Shown here piece after piece: positions 1-7,358 of a DNA stretch of 64,000 bases. A model generated the notes under the pieces. That model made no database searches and had not been told where the DNA came from. It saw only the letters and a program-made list of their open reading frames with translations. The translations under genes were made by a program, and so were the position numbers. This DNA is from Actinomycetota bacterium (GTDB taxonomy: Bacteria > Actinomycetota > Acidimicrobiia > Acidimicrobiales > Iamiaceae), in the NCBI GenBank assembly GCA_019639075.1, contig JAHBSO010000006.1, positions 62,001-126,000 of the forward strand, given 5' to 3'. The first letter of the stretch is position 1; each line of letters begins with the position of its first letter.

Positions 1-683
1 TGGATCGAGAGCGAGATGGCGTTGATCGCCGTCGACAGCGAGTCGTGGGCCTGGTCCTGGCCGATGCCGGCGTGCGGTCGGAGGGCCGCGGCGATCGACA
101 GGTGGCCGGTGAACTGGGCGAGCAGCGCGGCGTGCACCGGCGGGTCGTCGGGGACCTCCCGGAACCGCACCCAGGCCGACAGCTCCGGCGGGCCGACGGG
201 TGCGGCCGGGTCGCCGGTGTACGCGTCGTCGACGATGCGGAGGTCCCGGCCGGTCACGCCCATGTCGTAGGGCTCTGCGTCGTCGGGGCTGCCGACCGGG
301 GGCGGCGGTTCGGTGTGGGCGACGACGTCGTCCGCGGTGGCGTCCAGCAGGACCGTGCCGGCCGCGCAGATCCGATCGCCCTGGACCGCCCTCGTCGAGA
401 ACGCGGCGAAGGTCCGGCCCGTGGCCACCTCGTCGAGCTCGATCGAGTACGCCGCCCGGGCGTCGGCCACCCGGGTGAACACCATCGAGGTGTGAACGGC
501 GCGGCGACCGGGCACGACCCTCGACGCCGCGACGATCGACTGGGCGAGCATCTGGCTGCCCTCGACGACCGGACGTCGCTCGTCGGCCCGCACCGCACCG
601 GTGAAGCGGTGGTCGCCGTCGGGCTGCACGTCCAGCACCGCGATCAGGTCCGTGACGTCGCCCCAGGGCGGGTGCCGCTCCAT
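1..683 (-). CDS. tesB: Acyl-CoA thioesterase II (TesB-like), 3' end outside window
   Basis: The reading frame on the minus strand opens with ATG at 683 (MERHPPWGDVTDL) and runs off the left edge, so about 227 residues are present and the C-terminus is missing. The layout fits a double hot-dog acyl-CoA thioesterase: a first half with GSQMLAQSIVAA and RRAVHTSMVFTRVADA, then a second half with LSAWVRFREVPDD and HAALLAQFTGHLSIAAAL. Enzymes of this family hydrolyse acyl-CoA to free fatty acid and CoA in the cytoplasm. The family call rests on motif recognition only. The gene ends upstream of a repeat cluster and shows no link to the following operon. Confidence 0.72.
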   Translation of the reverse strand, partial: MERHPPWGDVTDLIAVLDVQPDGDHRFTGAVRADERRPVVEGSQMLAQSIVAASRVVPGRRAVHTSMVFTRVADARAAYSIELDEVATGRTFAAFSTRAVQGDRICAAGTVLLDATADDVVAHTEPPPPVGSPDDAEPYDMGVTGRDLRIVDDAYTGDPAAPVGPPELSAWVRFREVPDDPPVHAALLAQFTGHLSIAAALRPHAGIGQDQAHDSLSTAINAISLSI

Positions 684-708
684 CGCCGGGACGCTACCTG
701 CGGGGGCC

Positions 709-887
709 TTTCGACTCGCTTCGCTCGCTCAAGGAACGGACGTGGGGCCTTTCGACTCGCTTCGCGGTTCCTGAGCGAGAGTGAGCGCCAGCGAACGAAG
801 TCGAAGGGCGCTCAAGGAACGGACGTGGGCTTCGCGGTTCCTGAGCGAGCGTGAGCGCCAGCGAACGAAGTCGAAGGGCGCTCAAGG
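709..887. repeat. Palindromic REP-like repeat cluster
   Basis: The segment opens with TTTCGACTCGCTTCGCTCGC at 709 and then carries a unit of about 57 bp twice at a 70-bp offset (761-817 and 831-887) that differs by only a few bases. Within the first unit, CCTTTCGACTCGCTTCG near 748 is nearly the reverse complement of CGAACGAAGTCGAAGG near 792, so the unit can fold into a long hairpin. The second copy overlaps the 3' end of the glycosyltransferase gene. A related element with the same TTTCGACTC-GCT-CGCTC core lies at 22695. It resembles the dispersed intergenic palindromes common in GC-rich actinobacteria. No transposase is nearby. Confidence 0.8.
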
Positions 888-1903
888 GGCGGTGGGCTGC
901 GGAAGACCACGCGGCGTTGGATCTGGTAGCTGAGGCCGAACAGGAGCGCTTCGGTGGCGAACTTGGCCGGCGCGACCCCGAGGCCCACCGACGTCAGCGA
1001 TCGCAGGACGAGGTAGTTCACCGCCAGCAGCGAGACGACGAGGGTGGCGTAGCGGCGGGCCGCCGAGCCCCGCTCCGCCCCCGACCTCGCGAACACCACC
1101 CGATGGTTGGCGGTGAAGTTGAAGGTGGCGCTGGTCGCCCGGGCGATCACCGCGGCGGCGAGCAGGTTGCCCGTCGCCCCGACGACGGTGAAGAACACCA
1201 CCAGGTCGACCACGAACGCGGCGATCGACGACAGCGAGAACTTGAGGAACGGGAGGTAGACGCGGAACGAGTCCCGGAAGGTGCGGAAGTGCGACGAGTG
1301 GTGTTCCTCGTAGATGGTGGCGATGGGGACCTCGGTCACGGGGACGTCCTCCTGTTCGGCCCGCAGCAGCACCTCGAGCTCGTACTCGAAGCGGTCGCCC
1401 GGGATGGATCGGAGCCACGGGAGCAGCCGGGCCGGATAGCCCCGGAGCCCGGTCTGGGTGTCGTGGATGCGATGGCCGGTGGCCAGGTCGAAGACGTTGC
1501 GGGTCATCGTGTTGCCGAAGCGGCTGCGGAGCGGCACCGAGTCCTCGAACTGCCTGCTGCCCAGCACGATCCCGCCGTCGACCGCGTCGGCCACACGTTC
1601 GATGTCGACCGGCGCGTGCTGGCCGTCGCAGTCGGCGCAGACCACGTCCTCGCCGGGGTGGTGGACGGCGATGTGGTCCAGGCCCGACTTGAGGGCGTGG
1701 CCCTTTCCCCGGTTCGTCGCGTCGGTGAGCACCTCCGCCCCGGCCCGTCGCGCCGCGTCGAACACCTCCGCGTACCGCGGGCCGCTGCCGTCGTCGACCA
1801 CGACGACCGTGCCGAACGGGTCGCGTTCGCCGAGCGCCGTCACCAGGTCGACGAGGCGGTCGTCGGGCTCGTAGGCGGGGATGAGGATCGCGGTCATGGT
1901 CAT
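812..1903 (-). CDS. GT2 glycosyltransferase fused to GtrA-like membrane domain
   Basis: This 363-residue protein starts MTMTAILIPAYEPDD; the ATG at 1903 overlaps the stop of the upstream gene. Residues 1-215 are a GT-A glycosyltransferase of the DPM/GtrB type, with VVVVDDGSG, CADCDGQH (the DXD-like metal site) and HDTQTGLRGYP. Residues of about 230-345 form a four-helix GtrA-like domain (FVVDLVVFFTVVGATGNLL; FNFTANHRVVF). Such fusions make or move a polyprenyl-phosphate-linked sugar at the inner face of the membrane. It is the last gene of the DUF4956-VTC-CotH operon. Its final 24 or so residues (from LERPSTSF) are encoded by the palindromic repeat, so the natural C-terminus has been replaced or extended. 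Confidence 0.85.
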   Translation of the reverse strand: MTMTAILIPAYEPDDRLVDLVTALGERDPFGTVVVVDDGSGPRYAEVFDAARRAGAEVLTDATNRGKGHALKSGLDHIAVHHPGEDVVCADCDGQHAPVDIERVADAVDGGIVLGSRQFEDSVPLRSRFGNTMTRNVFDLATGHRIHDTQTGLRGYPARLLPWLRSIPGDRFEYELEVLLRAEQEDVPVTEVPIATIYEEHHSSHFRTFRDSFRVYLPFLKFSLSSIAAFVVDLVVFFTVVGATGNLLAAAVIARATSATFNFTANHRVVFARSGAERGSAARRYATLVVSLLAVNYLVLRSLTSVGLGVAPAKFATEALLFGLSYQIQRRVVFRSPPPLERPSTSFAGAHARSGTAKPTSVP

Positions 1904-2943
1904 CACCCGGCCACGTAGAGGATGTCGCTCGTGCCCCGCTCGTCGCCCTTGCCCAGCGGGTCGTTCACCAGCTCGCCGTCGAAGACCATGGTCGTCGAGC
2001 CGCCGCCGTCGAGGTTGTAGGCGGTGGTGGCCCCGAGGTCGACGAAGATCTGGGCGAGCTCGGTCATGGTGACGCCCCGGCTGTATCCGGTGGCCCGTCC
2101 GTCGACCGCGACGAACACGTAGTGGTTCGTGTCGACGATCCCGATCGCGGTGCGGGGCTGGTTGCCCTGGATGGAGTGGTTGCCGAAGTTGGTGTCGACC
2201 TCGACGTCCTCGATGCCGTCGACGATCTCGCCGTCCTCCACGAGCGCCGGACCGAACGACACCGTGTTCCACACGCCGGCGTCGAGCAGCTCGTCTCCGG
2301 TGGTGGTCGTCTCGTCGTAGATCGCCATCGTGCCGTCGGCGTACATGGCGAGTCCGGTGCGGGCCCCGTCGTCGCGGTAGAGGACGCCGTTGCGGATGAC
2401 GATGCCGCTGCTGCGATAGCCGTAGTAGTCGCCGTTGATCGCGAAGACGGCGTCGTTGTCCTCGGCGATGTCGGAGGTGTCCTCGATGATGTTCTCGCCG
2501 AACTTGTCCTCGGCGAACCCGCCCCGGATCAGGGTGGCGTCGTCGACCACGACGTCGGCGACGTAGTAGGTGACCTGGTCGTCGCCGCTGCCGGTGACCA
2601 CCGTCGAGATGGTGATCGACGTGGTGTCGCTGGTGTAGGTGGTGGCGGTGACCTCCGCGTCGGGGTCGGCGGTGACCTCGGCCGCCTCGACGCGGGTGCC
2701 GGTCTCGGCCTCGTAGGCGTCGACGTCGGCGATCTCGACGTGGTCGATGATGTACTCGTCGAGCGCCCAGTACCCGATCCCGCCGGCGAGCAGCAGGACG
2801 ACGGCGAGGACGTAGAGCGCGATGCGCACGACCCGTCGCTTCTTCGACCGTGGCCGCGTTCGACGTCGCCCGGCAGGGCGGTCCCCCTCGGGCTCGGCAC
2901 CGGTGGGTGGCCGGTCGAGGGTCGAGGCCGGGGTCGTGCTCAT
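1903..2943 (-). CDS. Membrane-anchored phosphodiester glycosidase (NAGPA domain)
   Basis: The protein has 346 residues and starts MSTTPASTLDRPP; its ATG lies in the stop of the CotH gene. A basic cytoplasmic N-terminus (TRPRSKKRR) is followed by one membrane helix (IALYVLAVVLLLAGGIGYWA), so the rest is extracytoplasmic. The C-terminal 200 residues carry phosphodiester glycosidase/DUF2233 hallmarks: AINGDYYGYRSSGIVIRNG, NQPRTAIGI, FVAVDGRATGYSRGVTM and YNLDGGGSTTMV. The family cleaves sugar phosphodiesters such as GlcNAc-1-P caps and is often tied to cell-wall or exopolysaccharide turnover. It stands between CotH and the GT2/GtrA gene in an overlapping operon. The substrate is unknown. Confidence 0.85.
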   Translation of the reverse strand: MSTTPASTLDRPPTGAEPEGDRPAGRRRTRPRSKKRRVVRIALYVLAVVLLLAGGIGYWALDEYIIDHVEIADVDAYEAETGTRVEAAEVTADPDAEVTATTYTSDTTSITISTVVTGSGDDQVTYYVADVVVDDATLIRGGFAEDKFGENIIEDTSDIAEDNDAVFAINGDYYGYRSSGIVIRNGVLYRDDGARTGLAMYADGTMAIYDETTTTGDELLDAGVWNTVSFGPALVEDGEIVDGIEDVEVDTNFGNHSIQGNQPRTAIGIVDTNHYVFVAVDGRATGYSRGVTMTELAQIFVDLGATTAYNLDGGGSTTMVFDGELVNDPLGKGDERGTSDILYVAG

Positions 2944-4262
2944 GACAGGGCCTGCGCCACCGCGTCGGCCTCGGCGATCACGGTGTCGGAGGGCACGAGG
3001 TCCGACGCCTGGGCCTGGAGGATCGCGACCCGCTCGGCGAGCAGGTCGTCGGCGAGGCCGGAGTCGACCAGCTCGTACCGGAGCTCGGTCAGCGCATCGT
3101 CGTAGGCGGCCGAGAACTCGTCGACCTCGAGGAACCGCTCGACGAGGACGTTGGCGCCCCCGCCGAAGCCACGACCGCCCCCGACGCCCCCGCCGCCTCC
3201 GCGGCCACCGCCGCCACCACCACCCATGCCGACGCCGAGCGCCAGGTTCATGTCCCACGGGACCACGCTCATGAGGCCGGTCTCGGGGTCGTGGTACAGG
3301 TACGAGTTGTTGCCGGGGCCGTCGATGTCGTCGCTGTTGCCGAGCAGCTCCATCATGGCGAGGTAGGTGGCGAAGCCGTCCACGTCGAGGTGCTGGTCGA
3401 GCTCGGCGGCGAAGGTCTCGTCGTCGGATTCGTCGACGAACGCCAGGAAATCGGTGAGGTAGGTGAGCGATTCGTCGTCGCCGGCCTCCAGGTCGAAGAC
3501 GTCCTCGTAGGAGGCAGCGTCGTCGCCGCGGTAGCTGTAGTCGCCGGAGCTCTCCGCCTTGTAGAGCGAGCCGTCGGTTCCGAACCAGTCGTCGACCCAG
3601 CTGCCGTCGGGGTGCTCGATGACGAGCCGCAGCACCTCGTCGCTCCCGTTGACGCTGAACCGCGCCGACACCGCCTGTTGGGACGCCAGGCCGGCCGCTT
3701 CGAGCAGGTCGAGGGCGACGGCCTCGTTCAGCGCGGTCGCGGACTTGTTCGCACGGACCACGAGCTCGTCGACGCCGTCGTGGTCCTGGCCGTCGACGAA
3801 CTCGTCGAGGTCGATGAGCCAGGGGAGGTCCTCCGGCGCCGACGTGTCGTCCACCGATCGCAGCGACGAGTTGCCCTTGAGGCGGAGACCGACCCGTTCG
3901 TAGGTCGTCCCGTCGATGGTGACCGTCGACTCGATCCAGGTCTTGTCGCCCGTGGTCTCGTAGTCGTCGATGAGCTGGGCGTAGTCGTCCTCGTCGAAGG
4001 TGACCTCGATGGTGTGGACGCCGGTCTCGTCGAAGAGCGAATCGCTGTCGCTGACGAGCGTGGTGTTGCCGGCCACCGCACCGGTGTCGTTCGAGCCGGT
4101 GTCGGCGGACGCGGCGTCGGTGTCGGCGTCGGCCGAGCACGACGACAGGATCATGAGCGCGGTGACGGCGGCGACGGCCGGACGGCGGTAGCGCCGCCGG
4201 CGGTCACGGCGGCGGGGGATCGGTCCGGGGTCGGGCCGGTGGTCGATGGTCGGGGGGTTCAT
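2940..4262 (-). CDS. CotH-family lipoprotein (kinase-like)
   Basis: A 440-residue protein with a basic start, a hydrophobic stretch and the lipobox-like LMILSSCSADA near residue 40, so probably a surface lipoprotein. The CotH fold is shown by VRANKSATALNEAVALDLL, the YLAMMELLGNSDDIDGPGNNSYLYHD region and MSVVPWDMNLALGVG, which matches the DxD active-site loop of CotH-type secretory kinases. A glycine-rich loop of about 25 residues (345-370) follows that motif directly. CotH phosphorylates spore-coat proteins in Bacillus. In non-sporing bacteria CotH genes often sit beside VTC and DUF4956 genes, as here, where they overlap by 4 bp. The substrate is not known. Confidence 0.85.
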   Translation of the reverse strand: MNPPTIDHRPDPGPIPRRRDRRRRYRRPAVAAVTALMILSSCSADADTDAASADTGSNDTGAVAGNTTLVSDSDSLFDETGVHTIEVTFDEDDYAQLIDDYETTGDKTWIESTVTIDGTTYERVGLRLKGNSSLRSVDDTSAPEDLPWLIDLDEFVDGQDHDGVDELVVRANKSATALNEAVALDLLEAAGLASQQAVSARFSVNGSDEVLRLVIEHPDGSWVDDWFGTDGSLYKAESSGDYSYRGDDAASYEDVFDLEAGDDESLTYLTDFLAFVDESDDETFAAELDQHLDVDGFATYLAMMELLGNSDDIDGPGNNSYLYHDPETGLMSVVPWDMNLALGVGMGGGGGGGRGGGGGVGGGRGFGGGANVLVERFLEVDEFSAAYDDALTELRYELVDSGLADDLLAERVAILQAQASDLVPSDTVIAEADAVAQALS

Positions 4263-5080
4263 CGAACGATCTCCTCGATCGTGTCGGTGGTCGGGTCGAT
4301 CGGCCGGAACGGGGTGGCCCGCAACGTCCGGCGCCACCGGTTGGCGGGGAGGTCGGGGTGCATCGCCGCCATCGCGGTGCCGTACTTGCTGAGGCGCAGC
4401 GGTCGGTGGCCGAGCTGCCACAGCAGTCGGTCCGCCTGCAGCGGTCGTCCGGGCGACTTGGTCTCGACGATCACCGCGTCGGGCAGCTCGATGCCCTTCC
4501 CCGACCGGTGGATGCAGCGCAGCCCGGTGTCGATCGTGATCCGGCCGTCGAGCTCCGGTTCGAGCAACGTCGTCCGCCCGTACGAGGTGATGAGCACCGG
4601 GAGGAGCTGATCGACGGTGGTCGTCGTCAGATGGCGATCGTCGGTGAAGGTCGCCGCGAAGTCGTGGTCGCCGGTGAGGTGGGTCCACGGGTCGGTGACG
4701 GCCCGCGGGTGGCGGTGCTTCACCGTGCGGCCCCGCCGGTCCCGCAGCTTCACCTCGGTCCAGGCCGTCCGGTCGTCGCGGTACATCCGGTTCCGGACCT
4801 TCCACCGGATCGGACGGCCCCAGGCGGCGTCGTGGTAGGAGCGCAGGTCGGGGGTGTCGAGGTAGGCGGTGTCGTACCGGAAGCGTCGGTTCCCGTCGAC
4901 CTCGAGCACCCGGCACGAGGTCGGGAGGAGCTCGAGCAGGTCGTCGAGCCGGTCACGGGCGACGACGTACTTCCGGTCGTGGCGGGTCATCAGCTCGGCC
5001 CGGTCCCGGAGGGCGTCGAGGTCGATCGGGTCGAACCCGTCGACGTACGGCGTCGGATCGTGCGCGGTCATGGCGATCAT
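4259..5080 (-). CDS. VTC-domain polyphosphate polymerase
   Basis: This 273-residue protein starts at ATG 5080, which overlaps the DUF4956 stop; a second ATG at 5071 is also possible. It carries the VTC tunnel-domain signature: LMTRHDRKYVVARDRL near the N-terminus, YDTAYLDTPDLRSYHDA, KVRNRMYRDD, TEVKLRDRRGRTVKHR, a late ITIDTGLRCI and VIVETKSPGRP. In yeast Vtc4 this fold makes polyphosphate from ATP, and the basic and acidic tunnel residues are represented here. It is cytoplasmic and probably works at the membrane with the adjacent DUF4956 protein. Whether the product is polyphosphate in this organism is inferred from the family. Confidence 0.87.
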   Translation of the reverse strand: MIAMTAHDPTPYVDGFDPIDLDALRDRAELMTRHDRKYVVARDRLDDLLELLPTSCRVLEVDGNRRFRYDTAYLDTPDLRSYHDAAWGRPIRWKVRNRMYRDDRTAWTEVKLRDRRGRTVKHRHPRAVTDPWTHLTGDHDFAATFTDDRHLTTTTVDQLLPVLITSYGRTTLLEPELDGRITIDTGLRCIHRSGKGIELPDAVIVETKSPGRPLQADRLLWQLGHRPLRLSKYGTAMAAMHPDLPANRWRRTLRATPFRPIDPTTDTIEEIVR

Positions 5081-5688
5081 CGCGACACCGTCGATCGGAT
5101 CGGCGTGGCCGTGCTCGCTCCCGGGCCTCGGCCGTCGTGGCCTCCGGCGAGGCGGTACCGGACCTCGACCTGGGTGGTGTCCTGCACCAGGTCGACCTTG
5201 CGGACGTGGATCCGGTGGACCGTGGCGTTCAGGAGCTCGGCGAGGTGGACCCGCAGGGCGTCCTCGTCGGTGTAGGCCCGTTCGAGGGTCATCGTCTGGA
5301 CCCGGTAGTCGCCGAACAGGGCCGGGTGGTCGCCGACGGCGAGCGCCACCACGATGGCGGCCATCAGCGCGGGCGTCAGGCCGTCGGGGGCTCCGGTCAG
5401 CCCGCCGAGGAGCCCGAGGGCGAGGGCGGCGAAGAAGTACGCGATCTCGGCCTGGTCGAGCTCGGCCGACCGGAGGCGGATGATCGACAGGACACCGAAC
5501 AGCCCGAGGCCGAGACCTGCGCCGAGGGTGCTGCTGGCGAGCGCGTCGGCGACGGCGAGCACGGCGACGTTGACCACGAGGTAGGCCACGACCATGTCCC
5601 GCCGTCGGTGTCTGGGGAAGTACAGCCCGAAGACGACGACGGACACGGCGACGAGGTCGATGGCGAACAGGGCGGTGGATGAGGACAT
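5077..5688 (-). CDS. DUF4956 integral membrane protein
   Basis: A 203-residue protein starting MSSSTALFAIDLVAVSVVVFG. It has about four membrane helices in the first 130 residues, including LVVNVAVLAVADALAS, GLGLGLFGVLSIIRLRS and FFAALALGLLGGLTG, followed by a soluble C-terminal domain (ERAYTDEDALRVHLAELL; VRKVDLVQDTTQVEVRYRL). The IRLRS motif after helix 3 and the TQVEVRYRL end are typical of DUF4956. These proteins accompany VTC polyphosphate polymerases and have been proposed as membrane partners. It is the first gene of the five-gene operon, so the promoter should lie at 5689-5764. Confidence 0.82.
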   Translation of the reverse strand: MSSSTALFAIDLVAVSVVVFGLYFPRHRRRDMVVAYLVVNVAVLAVADALASSTLGAGLGLGLFGVLSIIRLRSAELDQAEIAYFFAALALGLLGGLTGAPDGLTPALMAAIVVALAVGDHPALFGDYRVQTMTLERAYTDEDALRVHLAELLNATVHRIHVRKVDLVQDTTQVEVRYRLAGGHDGRGPGASTATPIRSTVSR

Positions 5689-5764
5689 GAACGCAGGGTG
5701 GACAGTGGGTGTCCGAAGCCCGGCAGAGCTGTCTGGGAGTTCCCTGAGGACGTCCGCGTGCGCG

Positions 5765-6676
5765 TCAGCGGTCGAGCGTGGTCGCGATCCAGGCGACGTG
5801 GCGGGCGAGCGCGTCGTCGGCGGCGTCGACGACGCCGACCATCGAGAGGTAGCCGTGGAGGAGCCCGGTGCACGGGTGGTGCTCGACCTCGATGCCCGCC
5901 CGCCGGAGGAGCTCGACGTAGCGGAGCGCCTGCGGTTCGAGCGCGTCGAGCGTGGACGTGGTGACGAGCGTGGGCGGCAGGCCGGTGAGCGTTCCTCCGG
6001 CGGGGAGGAGGTAGGGCGCCTCGGGTCGGCCGTCGGCGTAGACGCCGAACAGGAGGTTCGTCTTCGCGCGGTCGAGCCAGAGGAGGTCGGGCACGACGTC
6101 CGGCCGGTCCGCGGGGTACGGCCCGCCGGGCGGGTTGGTGGCCGGGTAGGCGAGGAACACCGCCGCCGGTGCCGGCCCGCCGCGGTCCCGCAGCACCTGC
6201 GAGGCGGCAGCCGCGAGGTGGCCACCCGCGGATGCGCCGCCGAGCACGGTGCGGGTCGGTTCGACCGCGTCGTCGGTGACGAGCGCCTCGAAGGACGCGA
6301 CCACGTCGTCGAGCGCGGCGGGGTGGCGGTGCCTCGGGGCGAGCCGGTAGTCGACCGACACCACGACCGCGTCGAGCGCGTCGCAGAGGCGTCGGGCGAC
6401 CGCGTCGGCCTCGGCGTCGTCGAGGGTGCCGAACACCCATGCACCGCCGTGGACCCACACGATCCCGGTCCCCGACCCAGCGCCGCCGGTCGGTTCGTAG
6501 CGCCGGGCGGCGACGGGCGGGTCGCCGGGAAGGGCGACGTCGGCGGCCACCACCCCGTGGACGGGTCGGGGTGGCGGTGCGGGGTCGGCGGCCCCGCCGG
6601 CGAGGAGGTCCTGCGCGGTGCGCCCGTGCAGGTGGGCGATCAAGGGCGCGACGCCCGGCGCCAGGTCGTCGGTCAT
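5765..6676 (-). CDS. HSL-family alpha/beta-hydrolase (esterase)
   Basis: A 303-residue soluble hydrolase. The HGGAW oxyanion-hole motif sits in GIVWVHGGAWVFG, the nucleophile elbow is GGASAGGHLAAA, a catalytic Asp lies in STLDALEPQ and the His in LLHGYLSM, so the triad of the hormone-sensitive-lipase group is complete. The DYRLAPRHRHPAALDD segment is another group hallmark. It probably cleaves short acyl or aryl esters. Its start overlaps the stop of the TetR gene by 4 bp, so the two are likely cotranscribed. It may therefore detoxify the same compound that the divergent MFS pump exports; that link is inferred. Confidence 0.85.
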   Translation of the reverse strand: MTDDLAPGVAPLIAHLHGRTAQDLLAGGAADPAPPPRPVHGVVAADVALPGDPPVAARRYEPTGGAGSGTGIVWVHGGAWVFGTLDDAEADAVARRLCDALDAVVVSVDYRLAPRHRHPAALDDVVASFEALVTDDAVEPTRTVLGGASAGGHLAAAASQVLRDRGGPAPAAVFLAYPATNPPGGPYPADRPDVVPDLLWLDRAKTNLLFGVYADGRPEAPYLLPAGGTLTGLPPTLVTTSTLDALEPQALRYVELLRRAGIEVEHHPCTGLLHGYLSMVGVVDAADDALARHVAWIATTLDR

Positions 6677-7284
6677 GGCGCGAGGCCGTGGACCATGAGG
6701 CGGGTGAACGCCTCGGCGAGGTCGGGGATCGGTGGGACCGCGGCGCCGCCCTTGCGCTCGGTCATCGCCGCGAGGGGCAGGTGGACGATGAGCAGTCCCT
6801 CGACCATCGACCAGCAGAGGGCGCTGGCCAGCCCGATGTCGAGGTCGGGGTTGCGCTCGGCGGCCAGGCGCTCGATCGCGCCCTCCAGCACCGCGAACGC
6901 CTGGTTGCCCCAGTCCTGGTAGTCGGGATCGTCGACGTCGACGATGTCCCAGCGGAACGCGACCGCGACGTGGCCGGGGTGGTCGAGCGCCACCGAGACG
7001 TACGCGCGGCCGACGGCGACGAGCGAGTCGAGCGGGTCGTCGGAGGAGGCCGCCGCGGCCCGGGTGGCCTCGGTCAGGTACCGGAACCCCTCGACGGCGA
7101 CGGCGGTCAGCAGGCCCGTGGCGTCGCCGAAGTGGTGGGCTGGCGCGGCGTGCGACACGCCGGCGCGGCGGGCCACCTCCCGCAGGCTGAACCCGGCCAC
7201 GCCCCGTTCGGCGAGCACCTCGGCCGCTGCGGCGCGCAGCACCCGGGGCAGGTCGCCGTGGTGGTACGGGGTGGCCGACGTCAC
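6673..7284 (-). CDS. TetR/AcrR-family repressor
   Basis: Starting at GTG 7284 the protein is 203 residues (MTSATPYHHGDLPRVLRAAA). A longer TTG start at 7320 would place coding sequence over the operator, so it is not preferred. The N-terminal helix-turn-helix is clear: AEVLAERGVAGFSLREVARRAGVSHAAPAHHFGD. The C-terminal half resembles the WHG-type TetR ligand domain (YRYLTEA-like region, HPGHVAVAFRWD). It faces the MFS gene across inverted half-sites at 7305-7345 and overlaps the esterase gene downstream. It most likely represses its own operon and the efflux pump, with an unknown inducer. Confidence 0.87.
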   Translation of the reverse strand: MTSATPYHHGDLPRVLRAAAAEVLAERGVAGFSLREVARRAGVSHAAPAHHFGDATGLLTAVAVEGFRYLTEATRAAAASSDDPLDSLVAVGRAYVSVALDHPGHVAVAFRWDIVDVDDPDYQDWGNQAFAVLEGAIERLAAERNPDLDIGLASALCWSMVEGLLIVHLPLAAMTERKGGAAVPPIPDLAEAFTRLMVHGLAP

Positions 7285-7304
7285 GCCCCGATCGTGGCGG
7301 TTGG

Positions 7305-7345
7305 GTCTTGACGGCGTCAAGATCTAATCTTTACGTTGTCAAGAC
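7305..7345. promoter_or_regulatory. TetR operator with overlapping divergent promoters
   Basis: GTCTTGAC (7305-7312) and GTCAAGAC (7338-7345) are perfect 8-bp inverted arms. A third half-site, GTCAAGAT, lies at 7316-7323 and forms CTTGAC-GGC-GTCAAG with the first arm. The plus strand contains a TTGACG -35-like hexamer at 7308 and the minus strand a TTGACA at 7342-7337, so repressor binding would block both directions. The site lies between the TetR start (7284) and the MFS start (7359). Confidence 0.75.
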
Positions 7346-7358
7346 GGAGGTGGACCCC

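Noticed and set aside
709..887. CRISPR array
   Set aside because: Only two long imperfect palindromic units, no spacer structure and no cas genes.
7285..7320. TTG 7320 as start of the TetR repressor
   Set aside because: It would make the operator part of the coding sequence; GTG 7284 leaves it free and gives a normal TetR N-terminus.
7308..7358. Upstream TTG start for the MFS gene adding 17 residues
   Set aside because: It would lie inside the operator; the ATG at 7359 has a well-placed GGAGG.
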